A stretch of DNA of 64,000 bases from Brachionus manjavacas (GCA_019054805.1 JAHQIY010000011.1:3291001-3355000); one strand, 5' to 3'; numbered from the stretch's first letter, positions 10,007 through 22,177 are shown. Numbers and translations are program-made. Notes: generated from the sequence alone by a model not told the origin.

Positions 10007-12929
10007 GAGCCAAAGACTTTTATTTTTTAATTTTTCTTAATTTTGTAATGCTTCGCAATTGAGTTTCTGATCCGTCACAGTTGAGTGGTTTTTGATCGAT
10101 CTTCGATTATTGATTTGCTTGACTGATATACGATCGAAAGAGGGGTCCCTATGGCACTTCTCAATGCCTTTTTTGTATACTTTTCAATATACGGAAAAAC
10201 TAGACTACTCTGTACTTGAGTTGGTCAGCTTATGACCAAGTCTTTCGCCTAGTCCCTCAAAGAACGAAGCAAAAGGATTTTTTAATGATAGGATACTTTT
10301 CAGTTACCTAATAGATGACTTTTCAATCACCTATAGAATTGAACTAAAAGATACTTTTCAATATCTTATTCCGGAAAGTAAATTAAGATATAATTTTCTT
10401 TCTAAGATTTTATTTAAGTTTTTTTATTATTTCTTTATTCTTCAAAAATACAATTAATATATATACGAAAATTACAAAGTTATAAGAGTTTTTCTCATTA
10501 CTTTTTCTTAAAATAACTTTAAGGTAAAATTTATTAAAATTTTATTTTTTTATTTTTTAATCTTGAAATTACATCTTTACAATTTTTTTAAATTAAACTG
10601 AGACAAATTAATAGCATCGTGAATCCATCAGTCAGAATCATGGACAAACGAAATTTTTTTAGTTCCAGGTAGTTAATGTTGCATCAAAATGATATATTTG
10701 CATTCCCATGTAGTCATTATGGCGGCTAATCCAGTGTTGCAAAAGTGTTGGACTTTTCTTTTTTTTTTAATTTAAAGACCGGACTTGGACTGTTTAATTT
10801 CTAGATTTTCACAAAATAGTCTGATATACTTAGTCCTCCATCAATATTGTTCTGCATTTTTGTTTATTAATTTATTTCAAAAATTACGCCAAATTAGGCG
10901 AAAATAAAAAAATAAAATTTTAAATTATAAAAAGTATAGAATAAAAACTTTTTTGTCTCGAATTCTAGAATAAAATACTTAAAAAAATAAAAATTAAATT
11001 ATATTAAAAAGTAAAAGAGATAATATGTAAAAAAGAACAGAATTTATTTTTAAAACAGGATAATTTTCAAGATTAGGCAACAAGTGGGAATAGCTTCGAT
11101 TAGAGCTAGTAGGCCGGTTAAACTCGGTTTGATAACTTTTTTCTATTTAAGTTTGGTTTCAAAATCGAACCGGTCGCAAAAAATGGATTAAAATTTAGAA
11201 GCTGTTTTTGAGTTTTTGCTGAATAAAAATCAATCAATAATATCTAAAAATCATTTATAGACATATCATAATCCTGATGACTTTCTTCTCGGATATTCAT
11301 AATTTAGAATTTTTTATTAAACTCTTTCAAGTCAGTTTTAAAACTTTTAAATTATTATTATAAAAGAAATTAAAAATAATGATAAATTATAATTGAGTGT
11401 TTTAAATAAAGTTAATTTTGATAACCATAATTTTTCTTTAATTAAATCTTTTGTCTTTAATTTCAAAATAAAAACAAAAAAAATGTAAAATGTTCGAACA
11501 TAAATAATTTCTTAAAAATTGTCATTTTTTTTCATCAAATATTTTGCGAAAAAAAAAGAAAATCCTTAAGTTTTACTTAAAAAAATTATCAACTGCTGCC
11601 AAATTATGTTTAAAAATTGTCCTAACTAAATATTGTTTAGTTCTATCATGTTATAAATCTCAGCAATCTTCAAATATAATTATTCAATTAGCCAATAAAT
11701 CAATTTCATATTTTACAAAATTTTTTTGATAATTTAAAATTTAAATTAAAAAATTGAATCGTGCAATTAATAAATCATACTAAAATAATCAAAAAATTAT
11801 CTCTAATTTTTACAGTCCAATAATAACCAAAGCTGTATTTATAAAAATTAATAAACATTATTAAAGAAAAGAGAAAATAAAGTCAATTTTGATAACCTTG
11901 AAGAAAAATAGATTAATAAAATTTAATTCAATGGTAAAAACCTGAAGAGTAATCCTAAGAAAAGTTAGTATAGATTCCTCTTTAATGTAACACTCAAAAT
12001 ATGCTTTAATATATATTTTTAATTTATTATACATTATTTATGATTATTATTAAATTATTTTTTCTTTTTGTTGTTTGTTTTTTGATATTTTTTTATATAA
12101 TTAAATGTTTTTAATCCTCATTCATTATCAAAGACTTAGTTTCATTTAACTTTTTAAAAAGTAAATTTTATTAAATTTACTAAAAAATATTAAATAATAA
12201 TAATTAAACCACTTTAATTATTGTTTTTTCAGAAATTAAATATCTTAATATTTTTTGTCTAAAAATAAAAGTAAACAATACAAAAATGAATTACAAGCAA
12301 AAAAGGCTATTTCAGAAAATTTTTGAATTAAATCCATCATTATAATCATCAAACCTAAAAATAATTCTTTTTTAATTTAAAATTAAAATTAAAACAGAAA
12401 AAGATTTGGAATATAAAAGCTTAATTTTCAATAAAATTTAGAACCTTTTTTTTTAAATTTTATTTTATATTTTATATTTTATATTTTCATATTTTTTTAT
12501 TTTTTGATATTTTGGACAAGTTTACCTTATGTTACAGAAATTTTTGTAAAAAATATTAGAAAATTTGCTCTAATTTTTTGAAAATTCTACAGATCTTTTT
12601 AATATGATTTTTATTTTCTCATTAAAAAAAATTTTTTTTGATTCAAAATTTTACATTTTTTCTCTTATTATTAATTAAATTAATAAACTGACATTTCCCA
12701 TTATCTTAGAATAGATTTGGTCAAAAATGAGCAATAATTTAAAAATGAGAAATTCCTCAATCATTATAATTTTCAGCCTTAGTATTTTAAAGAAAAAATT
12801 TTTGAAATTATTTTTATTTTTTGATTAAAAAATTGTCCATTCGATCAAATAATTAATAAGTTACAATTTAATGTTGATGTTTTCAATGACCAGAACGAAG
12901 GAAGCAATTTTTTTCTCAAAAAAAATCGT
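10007..12929. other. AT-rich intergenic stretch, no gene seen
   Basis: I see mostly A/T homopolymers. One diverged copy of the CTTG/AAGTC palindromic repeat family lies at about 10745-10800 (TTGGACTTTTC, then GACCGGACTTGGACTG). The short reading frame near 11.5-11.7 kb has the composition of non-coding DNA. Confidence 0.5.
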
Positions 12930-13644
12930 CTATCTGAGAGGAATAAAACGAGACGAGTGAGTAGCACCAATACCTGGTCTACCGTGCTTGACTGGCTTGT
13001 AAGACAAACTGAACTCGGCCAAATAGTGACCGATCATTTCAGCTTTGATTTCGACTTGGTTGAAAGTTTTTCCGTTGTAAACACCGACCATGCAGCCGAC
13101 CATTTCGGGTATGATGATGGTGTCTCTCAAATGGGTCTTGACTACGGCTGGTTTTTCCAATGGTGGAGCTTCCTTTTTGGCTTTTCGCAATTTTTTCAAC
13201 AAAGCCAAAGTCTTGCGCTTCAAGCCTCTGTTGTAGCGTCTTCGGGCACGAGCATTCAGCAGTTGGATCAGCTCGTCACTAAAATTTATTTTGAAATTAA
13301 TTTTTTTTTTTAATAAAAGGTGTAAATTGAATTTTTATCTAAAAAAAGGTTTTAATTGCTGCGGAAATTAGAACCTTTAGGGTCAATTAGCATTTCTGTA
13401 GCATACGTTGCAACCACAAAAACAATTGTTTTGCCAGAGTGGGTAATACATATGCATTGGTGTTTTTGATGCGAAAATTACCTTGATTTATCCAATAGAG
13501 CATCTAAGTCGATTCCTCTGTAGGTAAATTTACGGAAGGTACGCTTCTTCTTTAATTCGACTGCCTCTTCGATTGAACCAGTTACTTCAGCCTTTGAAAA
13601 AAATTCAAGTAAAAATAAAAAGCCAGAATTAGGGAAATTACCAT
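12930..13644 (-). CDS. RPS15: 40S ribosomal protein S15 (uS19), three exons
   Basis: Exons on the minus strand are 13642-13644 (the ATG only), 13482-13591 and 12930-13278, joining in phase to 153 codons (human is 145). Introns are GTAATT...AG. Exon 2 gives the N-terminus with [17 protein letters not shown]. Exon 3 starts with the split Ser codon (AG|T) and continues DELIQLL, a basic RRRYNRG region, the [10 protein letters not shown] motif, [25 protein letters not shown] and the near-invariant C-terminus [12 protein letters not shown]. The protein is a structural component of the small subunit head near the decoding site and is essential in all eukaryotes. An intron directly after the start codon is a common layout of ribosomal-protein genes. 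Codon use is GC-richer than the surroundings, as expected of a highly expressed gene. This is the most certain gene in the window. Confidence 0.97.
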
Positions 13645-14768
13645 GTTTTGACTCTTTAATTATTTATGTAAAATAATCTAAATAAAAAAATTGATTATTT
13701 TTATTGATTAAATCGGATACAATTGACACCAAGAGAAGTCCCTAATTTTTCAAATTTAAGCTTGCATTCATTGGAAACAAAAATTTGAGATAAATATGAG
13801 TTTAGCATTTTTTCAAACCATTTTTGGTGAATACATGGCAAGGTTCTATAACAAAACTCGTGCAAATTGAAAGCATTGCAGTATGGTACATAGAATATGG
13901 CAAATGTTCAATTAATTGTGCAAAATAATAAAAATTCTACTTTGTCTTTTTTTTATAATTCAAAAATTTCTTTTCTTTTTATCAATTAGTTTTGAGATAT
14001 AGATTTTAAGCAAAGGTAATTTTTTTAGACTAGAAAGACCACTTTAAATAATACATTCATGAACTCCTGAACCATTTTTATGCTCATATAGGAGAAAAAA
14101 AAGAGGAGAGAAAATTGATTAATATTAATTTAATTTTTTTTTCATAATGATCAAAAAAGATTAAATAAAATAAAAAGAGGTAAAAAAATTTTTTTTTAAT
14201 TTTTTTTAGATTTTTAACAAATTGTCTTTTGTGATGTACAAGAAGCAAAAAATTTTTAGATTTATTTTTTGAGAATATTTTTATCCAAGTAAAGTAAAAA
14301 AAAATTCGTACATTTTTTGCTAAATTTTAAAGCTTGTAAAAAATTAAACCTACCTGAAAAAATTCATTAGAAAAAGAATCATCCGAATTGAGTGACATGT
14401 CTTTAAATCCAAATTCTTTTTAAGTGACATGTAAAAGATTCTGTAATGACATGTTACTAAATTCGGATAATTACGTTATTTAGCAATAAAATTTTATAAT
14501 CAATTATTTATTTATTAAATAAACTTTTAGTGTACTATCTATCTTCGAAAAATGGAAATAAAAATTGCAGAATTAGTTATAAGAAGATTGGCAGCGATTT
14601 AACTTTTTAAAAAGTCTCATTCAATGCTGGATCTATGAATCATTTTAAAATTGAATCCAGAAAGAAATTAAATTTTAAAGACATATTTTTGATTTCGAAA
14701 ATTTTAATCAATTATTAAATGTATTGATTTTTTTTTCTAAAAAATAAAAAATTTTTTTGTCAAACATA
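13645..14768. other. Upstream region of RPS15 and AT-rich intergenic DNA
   Basis: No gene is visible. The first few hundred bases presumably hold the RPS15 promoter, but I see no reliable TATA or initiator. A GACATGTC-containing repeat lies at 14387-14480. Confidence 0.4.
14387..14480. repeat. Dispersed repeat with paired TGACATGT words
   Basis: CATCCGAATTGAGTGACATGT and, further on, ATGACATGTTACTAAATTCGG with ATTACGTTA form an imperfect inverted pair (CCGAATT...AATTCGG). A related copy at 53257-53350 keeps the two GACATGTC palindromes and the terminal ATTACGTTA. Confidence 0.55.
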
Positions 14769-15540
14769 CAGTGCTGCTACGAAAACTTTAATTCACCATT
14801 TTTTACGTAAATTATGGTAAATTCACGATATTTTACCATATTTGACGTAAAATAACGATAATTATCGTAAATTATCCATAATTATTGTAAAATTCAGTGA
14901 AAAAAAAATTCCAAAATTTCTGGAAAAAAAACAATTTTCATGGAATTTCGGTTAAAAATGAAGCTTTTCTTAGCCGATGATAACTGTATCCTTGAAAAAC
15001 TTCATAAATTGAATTTTAAATTATATTTATTTTTTAAAATAAAAAAATATTTTAAATGAAAATAAAACACAGAGTTTATATCAATAATTTCGGATCACAC
15101 TACTTCTTAAAAATAATTCTGAATCTTTTCTTTATTCTAAAAGAAAGCTCTGAAGATGAGACAAGGTAAATATTAAAACTGTTTTCCTAAAAAATATATA
15201 AAAAGAATCTAGGCAATAGATTAAAAATCTTCATCTAAATCACTGGATTTAAATACGATTGAACTTTTTTGTAACGAAATCCTTTTTTGTTGATTTTTTA
15301 CCATTTTCGCCTTTTTATACATAAATTTACCGAAATTTACGTTAATTTTCTTCAAAAATTCAATTCAAGTTCTATTTTTATTACTTTTTCAAAAATTTGA
15401 AAAAAATTTTTTTTTAATTAAAAATTGTTTTTTTTCACTGAATTTTACAATAATTATCGTTATTTTACGATAAATATCGATTTTTAGATTACCATAATTT
15501 ACGTAAAATATGGTGAATTTAAGAAATCATAGCAGCACTG
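14769..15540. mobile_element. Tc1/mariner-type MITE (772 bp) with TA target duplication
   Basis: The left end CAGTGCTGCTACGAAAAC and the right end (inward) CAGTGCTGCTATGATTTC are terminal inverted repeats flanked by TA on both sides (14767-14768, 15541-15542). The match continues with ATTCACCAT, TTTACGTAAATTATGGTAA and GTAAAATAACGATAATTATC on both arms, so the terminal repeats are over 100 bp long. There is no transposase. Repeated ACGTAAA words may be transposase-binding sites. TIR start and TA duplication are those of Tc1/mariner elements. Confidence 0.88.
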
Positions 15541-15765
15541 TATATTTATTTGTAACATATTTAATTAAAGGTAATACACAAAATAAAATGTCATAAAAAG
15601 TAAAGTAAAAAATAAAATTTTTTTATAACTACTACTTTGATAAAGCTTTGCCATTAGTGCTGATCTTCCTGCCCTAGTAGTTGATCGAGTTGTACGGTGT
15701 AAGCTGCAACGGGAAAATCTGTAATAAGATATTGTACTTATTTGATTGTTTGAGAGAGAGTAGAT

Positions 15766-16030
15766 GGTTTAGATCAGACTTGTTTTTAAGTCACAAGTAT
15801 TAAGTCAAGTCAAGTCAATGACTTGACTTAAATTTTTTTTTTTAGTGAAGTTTAGTCAAGTCAACTAATTTTCTGATTTTTAAACTAAAAAATAAATATG
15901 ATTTTTTATTTTAATACAAAAAAAGTTTAGTTTTAAAATCTGAAAATTAGTTGACTCGACTAAACTTCACTAAAAAAATGAAAAAAAACTTAGACTTAAA
16001 ACTGTGACTTAAAAACAAGTCTGGTTTAGA
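15766..16030. mobile_element. Foldback MITE with 8 bp direct repeats (hAT-like?)
   Basis: The arms 15775-15795 and 16003-16023 are perfect 21 bp inverted repeats beginning CAGACTTGTTTTTAAGTCAC. A second inner pair, TAGTGAAGTTTAGTC and its complement, extends the hairpin almost to the centre. GGTTTAGA occurs on both sides (15766-15773, 16023-16030) and looks like an 8 bp target duplication. Fragments of the same family lie near 8650, 10750, 26465 and 33400. Confidence 0.8.
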
Positions 16031-16437
16031 CAAAAAAATGGACAAGGCTTTTTATTTTTTATATTTTTAACCTTATCGGTGGCCACTAATAGCCTCTATT
16101 GTAGTCAACTAAAGTTACTTTTGGTTCCATAGAAAACATTTTCGAGTCAATTACTTCATTAATTCAATTATACGATCTATTTATCCGATCACATTTTTGT
16201 CAAGCGTTTTCAGAAAGTCCTAAAGTTTGAGAGATATTCTTTCACATTAAATCTTTATAAGAGTGATTCGTCGATCCTAGAGCATTTTTTGTAAATGGAT
16301 GACTTTGGAGCTATCCCGCAATACCAGCCCTTGATAGATGATTAAAACCACTTTTCTTTTTTTTCCTTATTCACTTCTTGTCGAGCATAGGGTCATTTTT
16401 ATTTCTTGATTTCTTTGTAACTTGCTTGTATACTTAG

Positions 16438-16560
16438 GCGGTCGGGTAGTTAGCACTACGCGCTTGCAGAAGAGCCTTTGGTGTAGATGATACTTTTCAG
16501 ACGCAAACTTTCCATTTTTTAATTTTCTACTTCGATTTCCTCCAGGAGGGTTCGAGCCAT
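16438..16560 (+). repeat. Possible tRNA-derived SINE head
   Basis: GGTCGGGTAGTTAGCACTAC looks like an A-box region, and GGGTTCGAGCC about 100 bases later looks like a B box. The spacing is too long for a normal tRNA and no acceptor stem pairs. It is at best a SINE promoter relic. Confidence 0.3.
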
Positions 16561-16754
16561 CGACCTTTCGCTTACTTCACTTTTTTAAAGCGGATTCAAG
16601 CCACTGCTAACAACTTATTTCAATGAATGTGTTCAATAGCCGAAGGGATCATAAATTTGTTTTCATAAGGGAGGAATTATGACCATAAAATTTTCAAGCA
16701 TCTAACAGGTTATCTGATGTAATATAAATTGGAATTAAGAAATTATTTGATATA

Positions 16755-17886
16755 CAGTACTGCTACGATAAACTGTTTTTACGAAATTTTAAGTGATTTT
16801 TCGTGATTTTATGTAAATTACGTAAAATTACGTAATTTTACGAAAATTTTAGTAAATATAAAAAGGGCAAAAAAAAACTGAAAATATGGCGGTTTTTAGG
16901 AATTTTTCTTTTTTTTAGAAAATTAAAATGAAAATTGAAAAAAAAATTACGGAATTTTACGTAAATTTTTATTATATTAAATGGGGAAACTGGTAAATTT
17001 TAGTAAATTGTAGTAAATTTTAGTAAAAAAACAAGAAAACGAAAATCGGGAAAAACAGTAAATTTTGAATAGTTTATTTTAATTTTTAGTTTAATTTTTT
17101 ATGTAAAATATTTACAAAAGTTAACTGTTTATTTCGATTTTTTATTTTTATCTGTTTTGATACTATCTGCGGCTCTTTTCCATGACTCTTTGATACTTTA
17201 TTTACTAAAATTCATGATATAAATAAATAATCTAGTTTTAAAAAGATAAAGTCGCCTCCGAAATCACCAGATATTAACCCAATTGAATTATTATGGAATG
17301 AGCTAAAAGTTTTTGTAAGAAAATAAATGGTCTTATCCGATTGTGTTCCCGTTACAGCTATTAAAGAATTTGAAAAAACAATTACGCCATTTAAATTTAA
17401 AAGATATATTGATCACTTAAAGAAGGTATTATTTAATAAAAAAGATATTCAAAAGATTTTAATTCTTAAAAGATATTAAGTAGATAAAATAGTCATTGAG
17501 AAAAACGGTGACTGGTCGGGCCATTAGTAATTGCATTGTAGTTGTATTTTTTTTAATAATTTTTTTCTCGTTTTTTTTACTACAATTTACTAAAATTAAC
17601 CATTTTCCCCATTTAATATAATAAAAATTTACGTAAAATAACGTAAAATTTCGTTAATTTTTTTTTCAATTTTCATTTTAATTTCTAAAAAAAAAATGAA
17701 AAATTCCTAAAAATCACCATTTTTTCGGTTTTTTTAGGCCCTTTTTATATTTACTAAAATTTAATAAAATTTTTGTAAAATTACGTAATTTTTCGGAAAT
17801 TTACTTCTTTTTACTTTAGTAGTTTCACGTAAATTTACGTAAAATTACGTAAAATTTCGTAAAAACAGTTTATCGTAGCAGTACTG
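16755..17886. mobile_element. Tc1/mariner element with ~300 bp inverted repeats and a transposase relic
   Basis: The ends are CAGTACTGCTACGATAAACT on both sides with TA duplications (16753-16754, 17887-17888). The inverted arms run to about 17050 and back from about 17560. They include ACGAAATTTTA at the tips, repeated TTACGTAAA words, and matching AAAAAGGGC, ATTTTCATTTTAATTT and AATGGGGAAA blocks. The central ~500 bp carries a transposase C-terminal fragment. The short element at 14769-15540 shares the start CAGT(A/G)CTGCTACGA and the ACGTAAA words, so it may be a relative mobilised by the same enzyme. Confidence 0.9.
17243..17475 (+). pseudogene. Tc1-family transposase C-terminal remnant
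   Basis: The translation gives PPKSPDINPIELLWNELKVF, the SPDxNPIExxWxxLK signature around the last catalytic acidic residue of Tc1 DD34D/E transposases. A stop codon (AAATAA) follows, and then the downstream AIKEF and INHL-like helix region. The N-terminal helix-turn-helix and most of the catalytic core are missing. Confidence 0.85.
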
Positions 17887-17889
17887 TAA

Positions 17890-19606
17890 TAATGAAGCCA
17901 AAAGCAATTTTGGAAAATTTGAAAAAAAAAGTGTTCCATTTCAAATAACATAAATCAATTGCGGTAAGAAACAATTAAGGTCCAACAAGAATTAGTCTAG
18001 ACGAATTCGAGGACTGGTGCATCAACCAAAACGTAGCAACTGATGAAGACGGGTTTTGTGGTAAATTATTTTGTAAATTATGGAAACGATGAAGATGAAA
18101 TGCGATTTGAAGTTTTTATTTCAAAAAAACGACTCCTTAGAAACACTAACAAAAAACACGCTAAAATTTATGCCAATGGAACATACAAATTGATTTGGGA
18201 AGGCATGATCTGGACCGTCATTTCAATCAGTGTTTGCCGAAACGAAACAGTCAAAGACAACAAATTTTTTTTAAAAGCTTCGGCAAAGACTTTCGAGCAA
18301 TTTCAGGAAACAATAAAGTACAAACATTGAAATGCAGTCAAAGAAGTATTAGGTGAACATGTGATACTAATTATTAAATATAATTATCTATCATCACAAT
18401 TTTTAAAATTAATGCTTAATGACCCCCCTCCCTCTAATAAATCTTTTTCCTCTGACTTGGTTCTTATTTCCAAGTACTTTAAAATTTAAATCTCAAAAAT
18501 TACAGTAAATACAAACCAACTTAAAGAAAATCTTAAGATTAATCTGATTTCTAATGATGGTATATCTGATTCGATTTGGTTATGTCTATGCAATTTAAAA
18601 TTTTCTATTGCCTTTTTCTATTTTCGAACTAATGTTTCTTTTTTATTTTTTTTTTTTTTTGTAATTTTATTTTTAGGTAATAATTTTTCATTTTTTAAAA
18701 AAACACAAAAACACAAAAATTTTTTTTTTTTTTTTACTTTTCCTTAAAGGAGCTTAATTCAATTCAATAAATAAATAAATAATTATGTACTTGGCCCGTA
18801 TGTGTCGAAATGTTGAAAAACATCTTTATCTTGTTGATGAAGAATGTCTTGAGGATTTTTTAGATGATCTCGACACTCTTCAATTGTCAAACAATTATGA
18901 CGTGTGTGAGAAAGTACGAGATTTATTTATCAAGAAGTGGCTTATCAAGAAGCAGAAAGGCTTCATCGATTACTTGAAGTAATCGTGTCTAACTACTCAT
19001 CAAAACTAGTATGAGAGTCAACCAACAATGCAATATAGACCCATAATTTTGTCATAAAGAAGAAAGAAACACTCAGAGAACAAATGCCATTACCACGATA
19101 TTTACAACGACAATGACAAAATGGTCAAATGAATACGTAAACAATGACAAACAATTCATTCAATCGCCAACAATTGAACTAAAAAAATTGACTGAAGGCT
19201 TTCATTTGGCAAGAGTCAATAAAACAGGAGTGTGTTTGAAACTTCTTATAAATACTACATACCAGGTGGTGAAGAATCAATGGAAAGTGAAGAAGAAATC
19301 AGAAACGTGAAAGAAATGCATTGGAACACTTTTTGTCAATTCAAAAAGAAAGCTTTCGCTGTTTGGATCTTGACTCTACCAAGTGGAGATGATATGACAG
19401 TCAATTGGAATCAAGGTAAATGTGCCTGTCCAACTTTTTTCAAGAATTACGTGTACAAATATTTAGTTGGTATTTTAATCAGATCAAAATATGTCAAATC
19501 ACCACCAACTGCAAAAGATGTACCGATTGGTGAAAACACAAAATAGGAAGACCAAATAAGGCTACAAAAGCTTTATTTATTGATTAGAATTCCTTTTTAT
19601 TAAATT
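17890..19606 (+). pseudogene. Mutator-like (MULE) transposase pseudogene
   Basis: Fragments appear in family order. They are KPKAILENL (17893), ISLDEFEDWC (about 17990), VVNYFVNYGNDEDEM (18060), KIYANGTYKLIWEG (18160-18200; the first catalytic Asp of the D-x-T-Y motif is Asn), a CRNE segment, MTVNWNQGKCACPTFF (SWIM region, 19400-19440) and VKSPPTAKDVPIG. A frameshift then leads to GRPNKATKALFID and a stop at about 19606. The SWIM zinc finger has lost its last ligands (YKY where CKH is usual). A LINE 3' end (about 18370-18784) has inserted in the middle. A MULE transposase would cut and paste DNA with 9-10 bp duplications; this copy cannot. Confidence 0.85.
18370..18784 (+). mobile_element. 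LINE 3' fragment with stem-loop and (AAAT)n tail inserted in the MULE
   Basis: The 3' end is TCCTTAAAGGA, then GCTTAATTCAATTCAATAAA and repeated TAAA units ending at 18784. It interrupts the MULE pseudogene. The upstream boundary is approximate. Confidence 0.6.
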
Positions 19607-20498
19607 TCATTGTATATTTTTTTAATCAATAATACACTAAATTACAAATTAATAGATTTTACTTGACATTATATATTGAATAAAAAAAAGTTATCAAATA
19701 CAAGATATTAAAATAGAAACAATAAAATACTGTTTGAAAAATTAAAAAAAATACTGTAAAATTTAAATTATTTACTAATTTATTTAAAATTGTTGGCGGA
19801 GCTGTAAGCTAAGGCTGACTCTACTTCCTGGTCATATTGGACCTTTCATACTAGTTATAATTTGTAACTAGTCTTGTTGCTAGAATTAGATGGCTGTATC
19901 TGACTAATAATAATTGATTGGAACTTGGAGACAATTTAGAAAATAGAATGATATTCAAAGGATATATAAGAGAGAATATTTTGTGTATCAAGTTTATATT
20001 TTTTATTTTTTCTTGGCTTAAGTTTTGAGTTTAATAAAGTTTATAAAAACTAGTTTATTATTTCCAATGCCAAGGTCTAAGTCCAGTCCTAAGTTAACCG
20101 CTAACAAAATAATTAACTGATCATTATATATCAAATACTGGTCAAAACAATTATTAAATTAATCAATTAATTTTTGGTCAAAAATTAACAAATAATTAAA
20201 TGATGATTTTTATGACAATCTTTATTTTTATTCTAGTGTCAATTTTATTTATGAGATTTCTGCTATGATAATCTCTTTCTCGCAATTTATTCACGATCAA
20301 GATCTGATCGCAAATTTATAGTTATCATCAAATATTTAAAAATATGTATTCTGTTACTCTCTATCAAAATTAATCTAATTCTAATTTTAATATTTATTTA
20401 CTTTTTAACTTATATCATTTAAACTTTATTTTTTTCTTACTTTTTTTTTTTTTTTTATTTTATTTAACTTTATTTTATTTTATTTTTTTTATTTAATC

Positions 20499-20548
20499 TG
20501 AAGGAGCTTTAGCTCGGTACAGATATACAAATAAATAAATAATAATGA
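20499..20548 (+). repeat. LINE 3' stem-loop with AAATAAATAAATAA tail
   Basis: CTGAAGGAGCTTTAGCTCGG contains the hairpin GAGC-TTTA-GCTC, followed by TACAGATATAC and (AAAT)n. The same motif ends the LINE whose reverse transcriptase is readable at 49.5-50.5 kb (minus strand). Confidence 0.7.
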
Positions 20549-21118
20549 TAAGGAGTTCAAACGATTTGGCTAAAATCTTCGCGTAACAAAAATAGACAAA
20601 ATAAAAATGATTTTTTGAACAAATTATCAATAGAGTCTTAAAAATTATCGAATGATAAAAATTAGTTAATGAAACATCTTTTATCTTTAAAATTTAATCA
20701 ATGACAAAATTATAATCGGTAATTTTTTTGAAGACTGTTTATATTTTAATTAATTTGATGTGGCTAAGTTAAAAAAGGATTTTGTTAAAAAAGACGTAAG
20801 TAGCGAGCATAACAAAAACTCTGTTATAAACAGCAATGCTTCTACAAGCTAACTAAATAAAGCTTGTGTTGTTCTACAAGGGTTTAGGCTTGTCGCAGAA
20901 ACTACTACTTCTACCTTAATAAGTTATATCAATCGGATAATAACAGAGTCTATCATATTTTTAACTAAATCATTTTGATTTTAAATATTTAAAATTTATG
21001 TTTTTTTACATGTATTTCTATCTGTATTTAATCTTTTTTTTTTTTTTCTTTTTCTTTTATATTTAAGTCTTTATCTTTTCTTTTTCTTTAATATTTCGAA
21101 TTTCAAATTTTTACATTT

Positions 21119-21166
21119 ACTTCTCCTAATAGGAGGTTAATTCAATTTAAATAAATAAATAAATTT
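21119..21166 (+). repeat. LINE 3' stem-loop (CTCC-TAATA-GGAG) with (AAAT)n tail
   Basis: CTCCTAATAGGAGGTTAATTC is followed by AATTTAAATAAATAAATAAA. The same tail class, with a different loop, is found at 5541-6290 (split by a transposon) and near 18740. Confidence 0.65.
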
Positions 21167-21844
21167 TTAAGTTTTTTTATTTTCATAAATTTTTCGAGTT
21201 ATTTAAAATATAAACAAAATTGTTCATTTTATTCAACTTTAAAAATAAAGCTTAAATTTTTTTTTTTTTTAACTTAAATCCAATTTATAATAATAGATTG
21301 ATAATGATTCTTTTGAATTTTTTCCTTATAATTCATAGAATAAAAATAAGAATGAAGAAAAAGTTTAAAAAAAAATACGAAAGAAGTCATGAAAGCAGGT
21401 GAGTGCTAGCATAAACTCTAAAAAAGTGCACTAAAGACATCTAATAGTTTTCAATTAATTTAAATTTGAAATCCAAATGAGTAATGAAAAGAGTTAGAGA
21501 CTGTTTGATTACCTTCTAACTTTCTCAAATAGTCCAATAATTTAATCTATAAAACCTTTCAGCACTATTTTCTTCTAAATTCTAAAGTAAAGCAATATGC
21601 TTGAATAATAAATTAAAATTTTCTTATAACTTTGTCATGTAACATTTTATTAATGTGGAAACTTAAATTATTGAACAAATTAACAGTATTACAAAAAATT
21701 CTCTCAACAAGTCTAACCAAAAATTAAAGGTTGGATATGAAATATTTTGAGCCTTTTTTTGAGAAAGTATTTTAGATTGAAGAGCGGTGACTTTTAATCT
21801 AAAAAATTAGTTTTTAAATAAAATTTAAAATTGAAGATTATTAT

Positions 21845-22177
21845 GGATAGACAATGAGATCAAACTTTTAAAAAACCATTTGCCTTTCTGTACTTTTTGT
21901 ACCTTTTCAAAATACTATTTTATTTGGCCCTGTTCCTTTTTGTACTTTTTGTGATTAAGTATAATTTTAATCATTTTATTAAAACTTAAATGGGGTCCGG
22001 GGCGGAGTCCTGGTTTAGGGATTCGGGTATGCTGAAGGTAAAAAAAAAAAATTAGCTAAATATAAAATTTACATTTAAAATATTGATTAATAAAAGGTTT
22101 TTTTATTACCATTAAGAACAAAAAGTACAGAAAGTACAAAAAGGATTTTTACTTTAAATATTTTCATTGTCTATGCC
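21845..22177. mobile_element. 333 bp MITE with inverted repeats and GC-rich core
   Basis: The left end has GGATAGACAATGA and TTTCTGTACTTTTTGTACCT. The right end, read inward, has GGCATAGACAATGA and CCTTTTTGTACTTTCTGTAC. The centre holds GGGGTCCGGGGCGGAGTCCT and TGGTTTAGGGATTCGGGT, an unusual GC island. A second copy lies at 30616-30780. Confidence 0.75.

Larger units (their letters stand above)
19607..21844. other. AT-rich intergenic stretch with two LINE 3' tails
   Basis: I see no gene. LINE 3' ends lie at 20499-20548 and 21119-21166, each preceded by a T-rich 3' UTR-like region. Confidence 0.5.

Noticed and set aside
11544-11729. 61-codon Lys-rich frame after the receptor locus
   Set aside because: Composition is that of translated AT-rich DNA, with no motif, no signal and no plausible splice partner.
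12957-13313. 118-codon plus-strand frame
   Set aside because: It is the antisense shadow of RPS15 exon 3.
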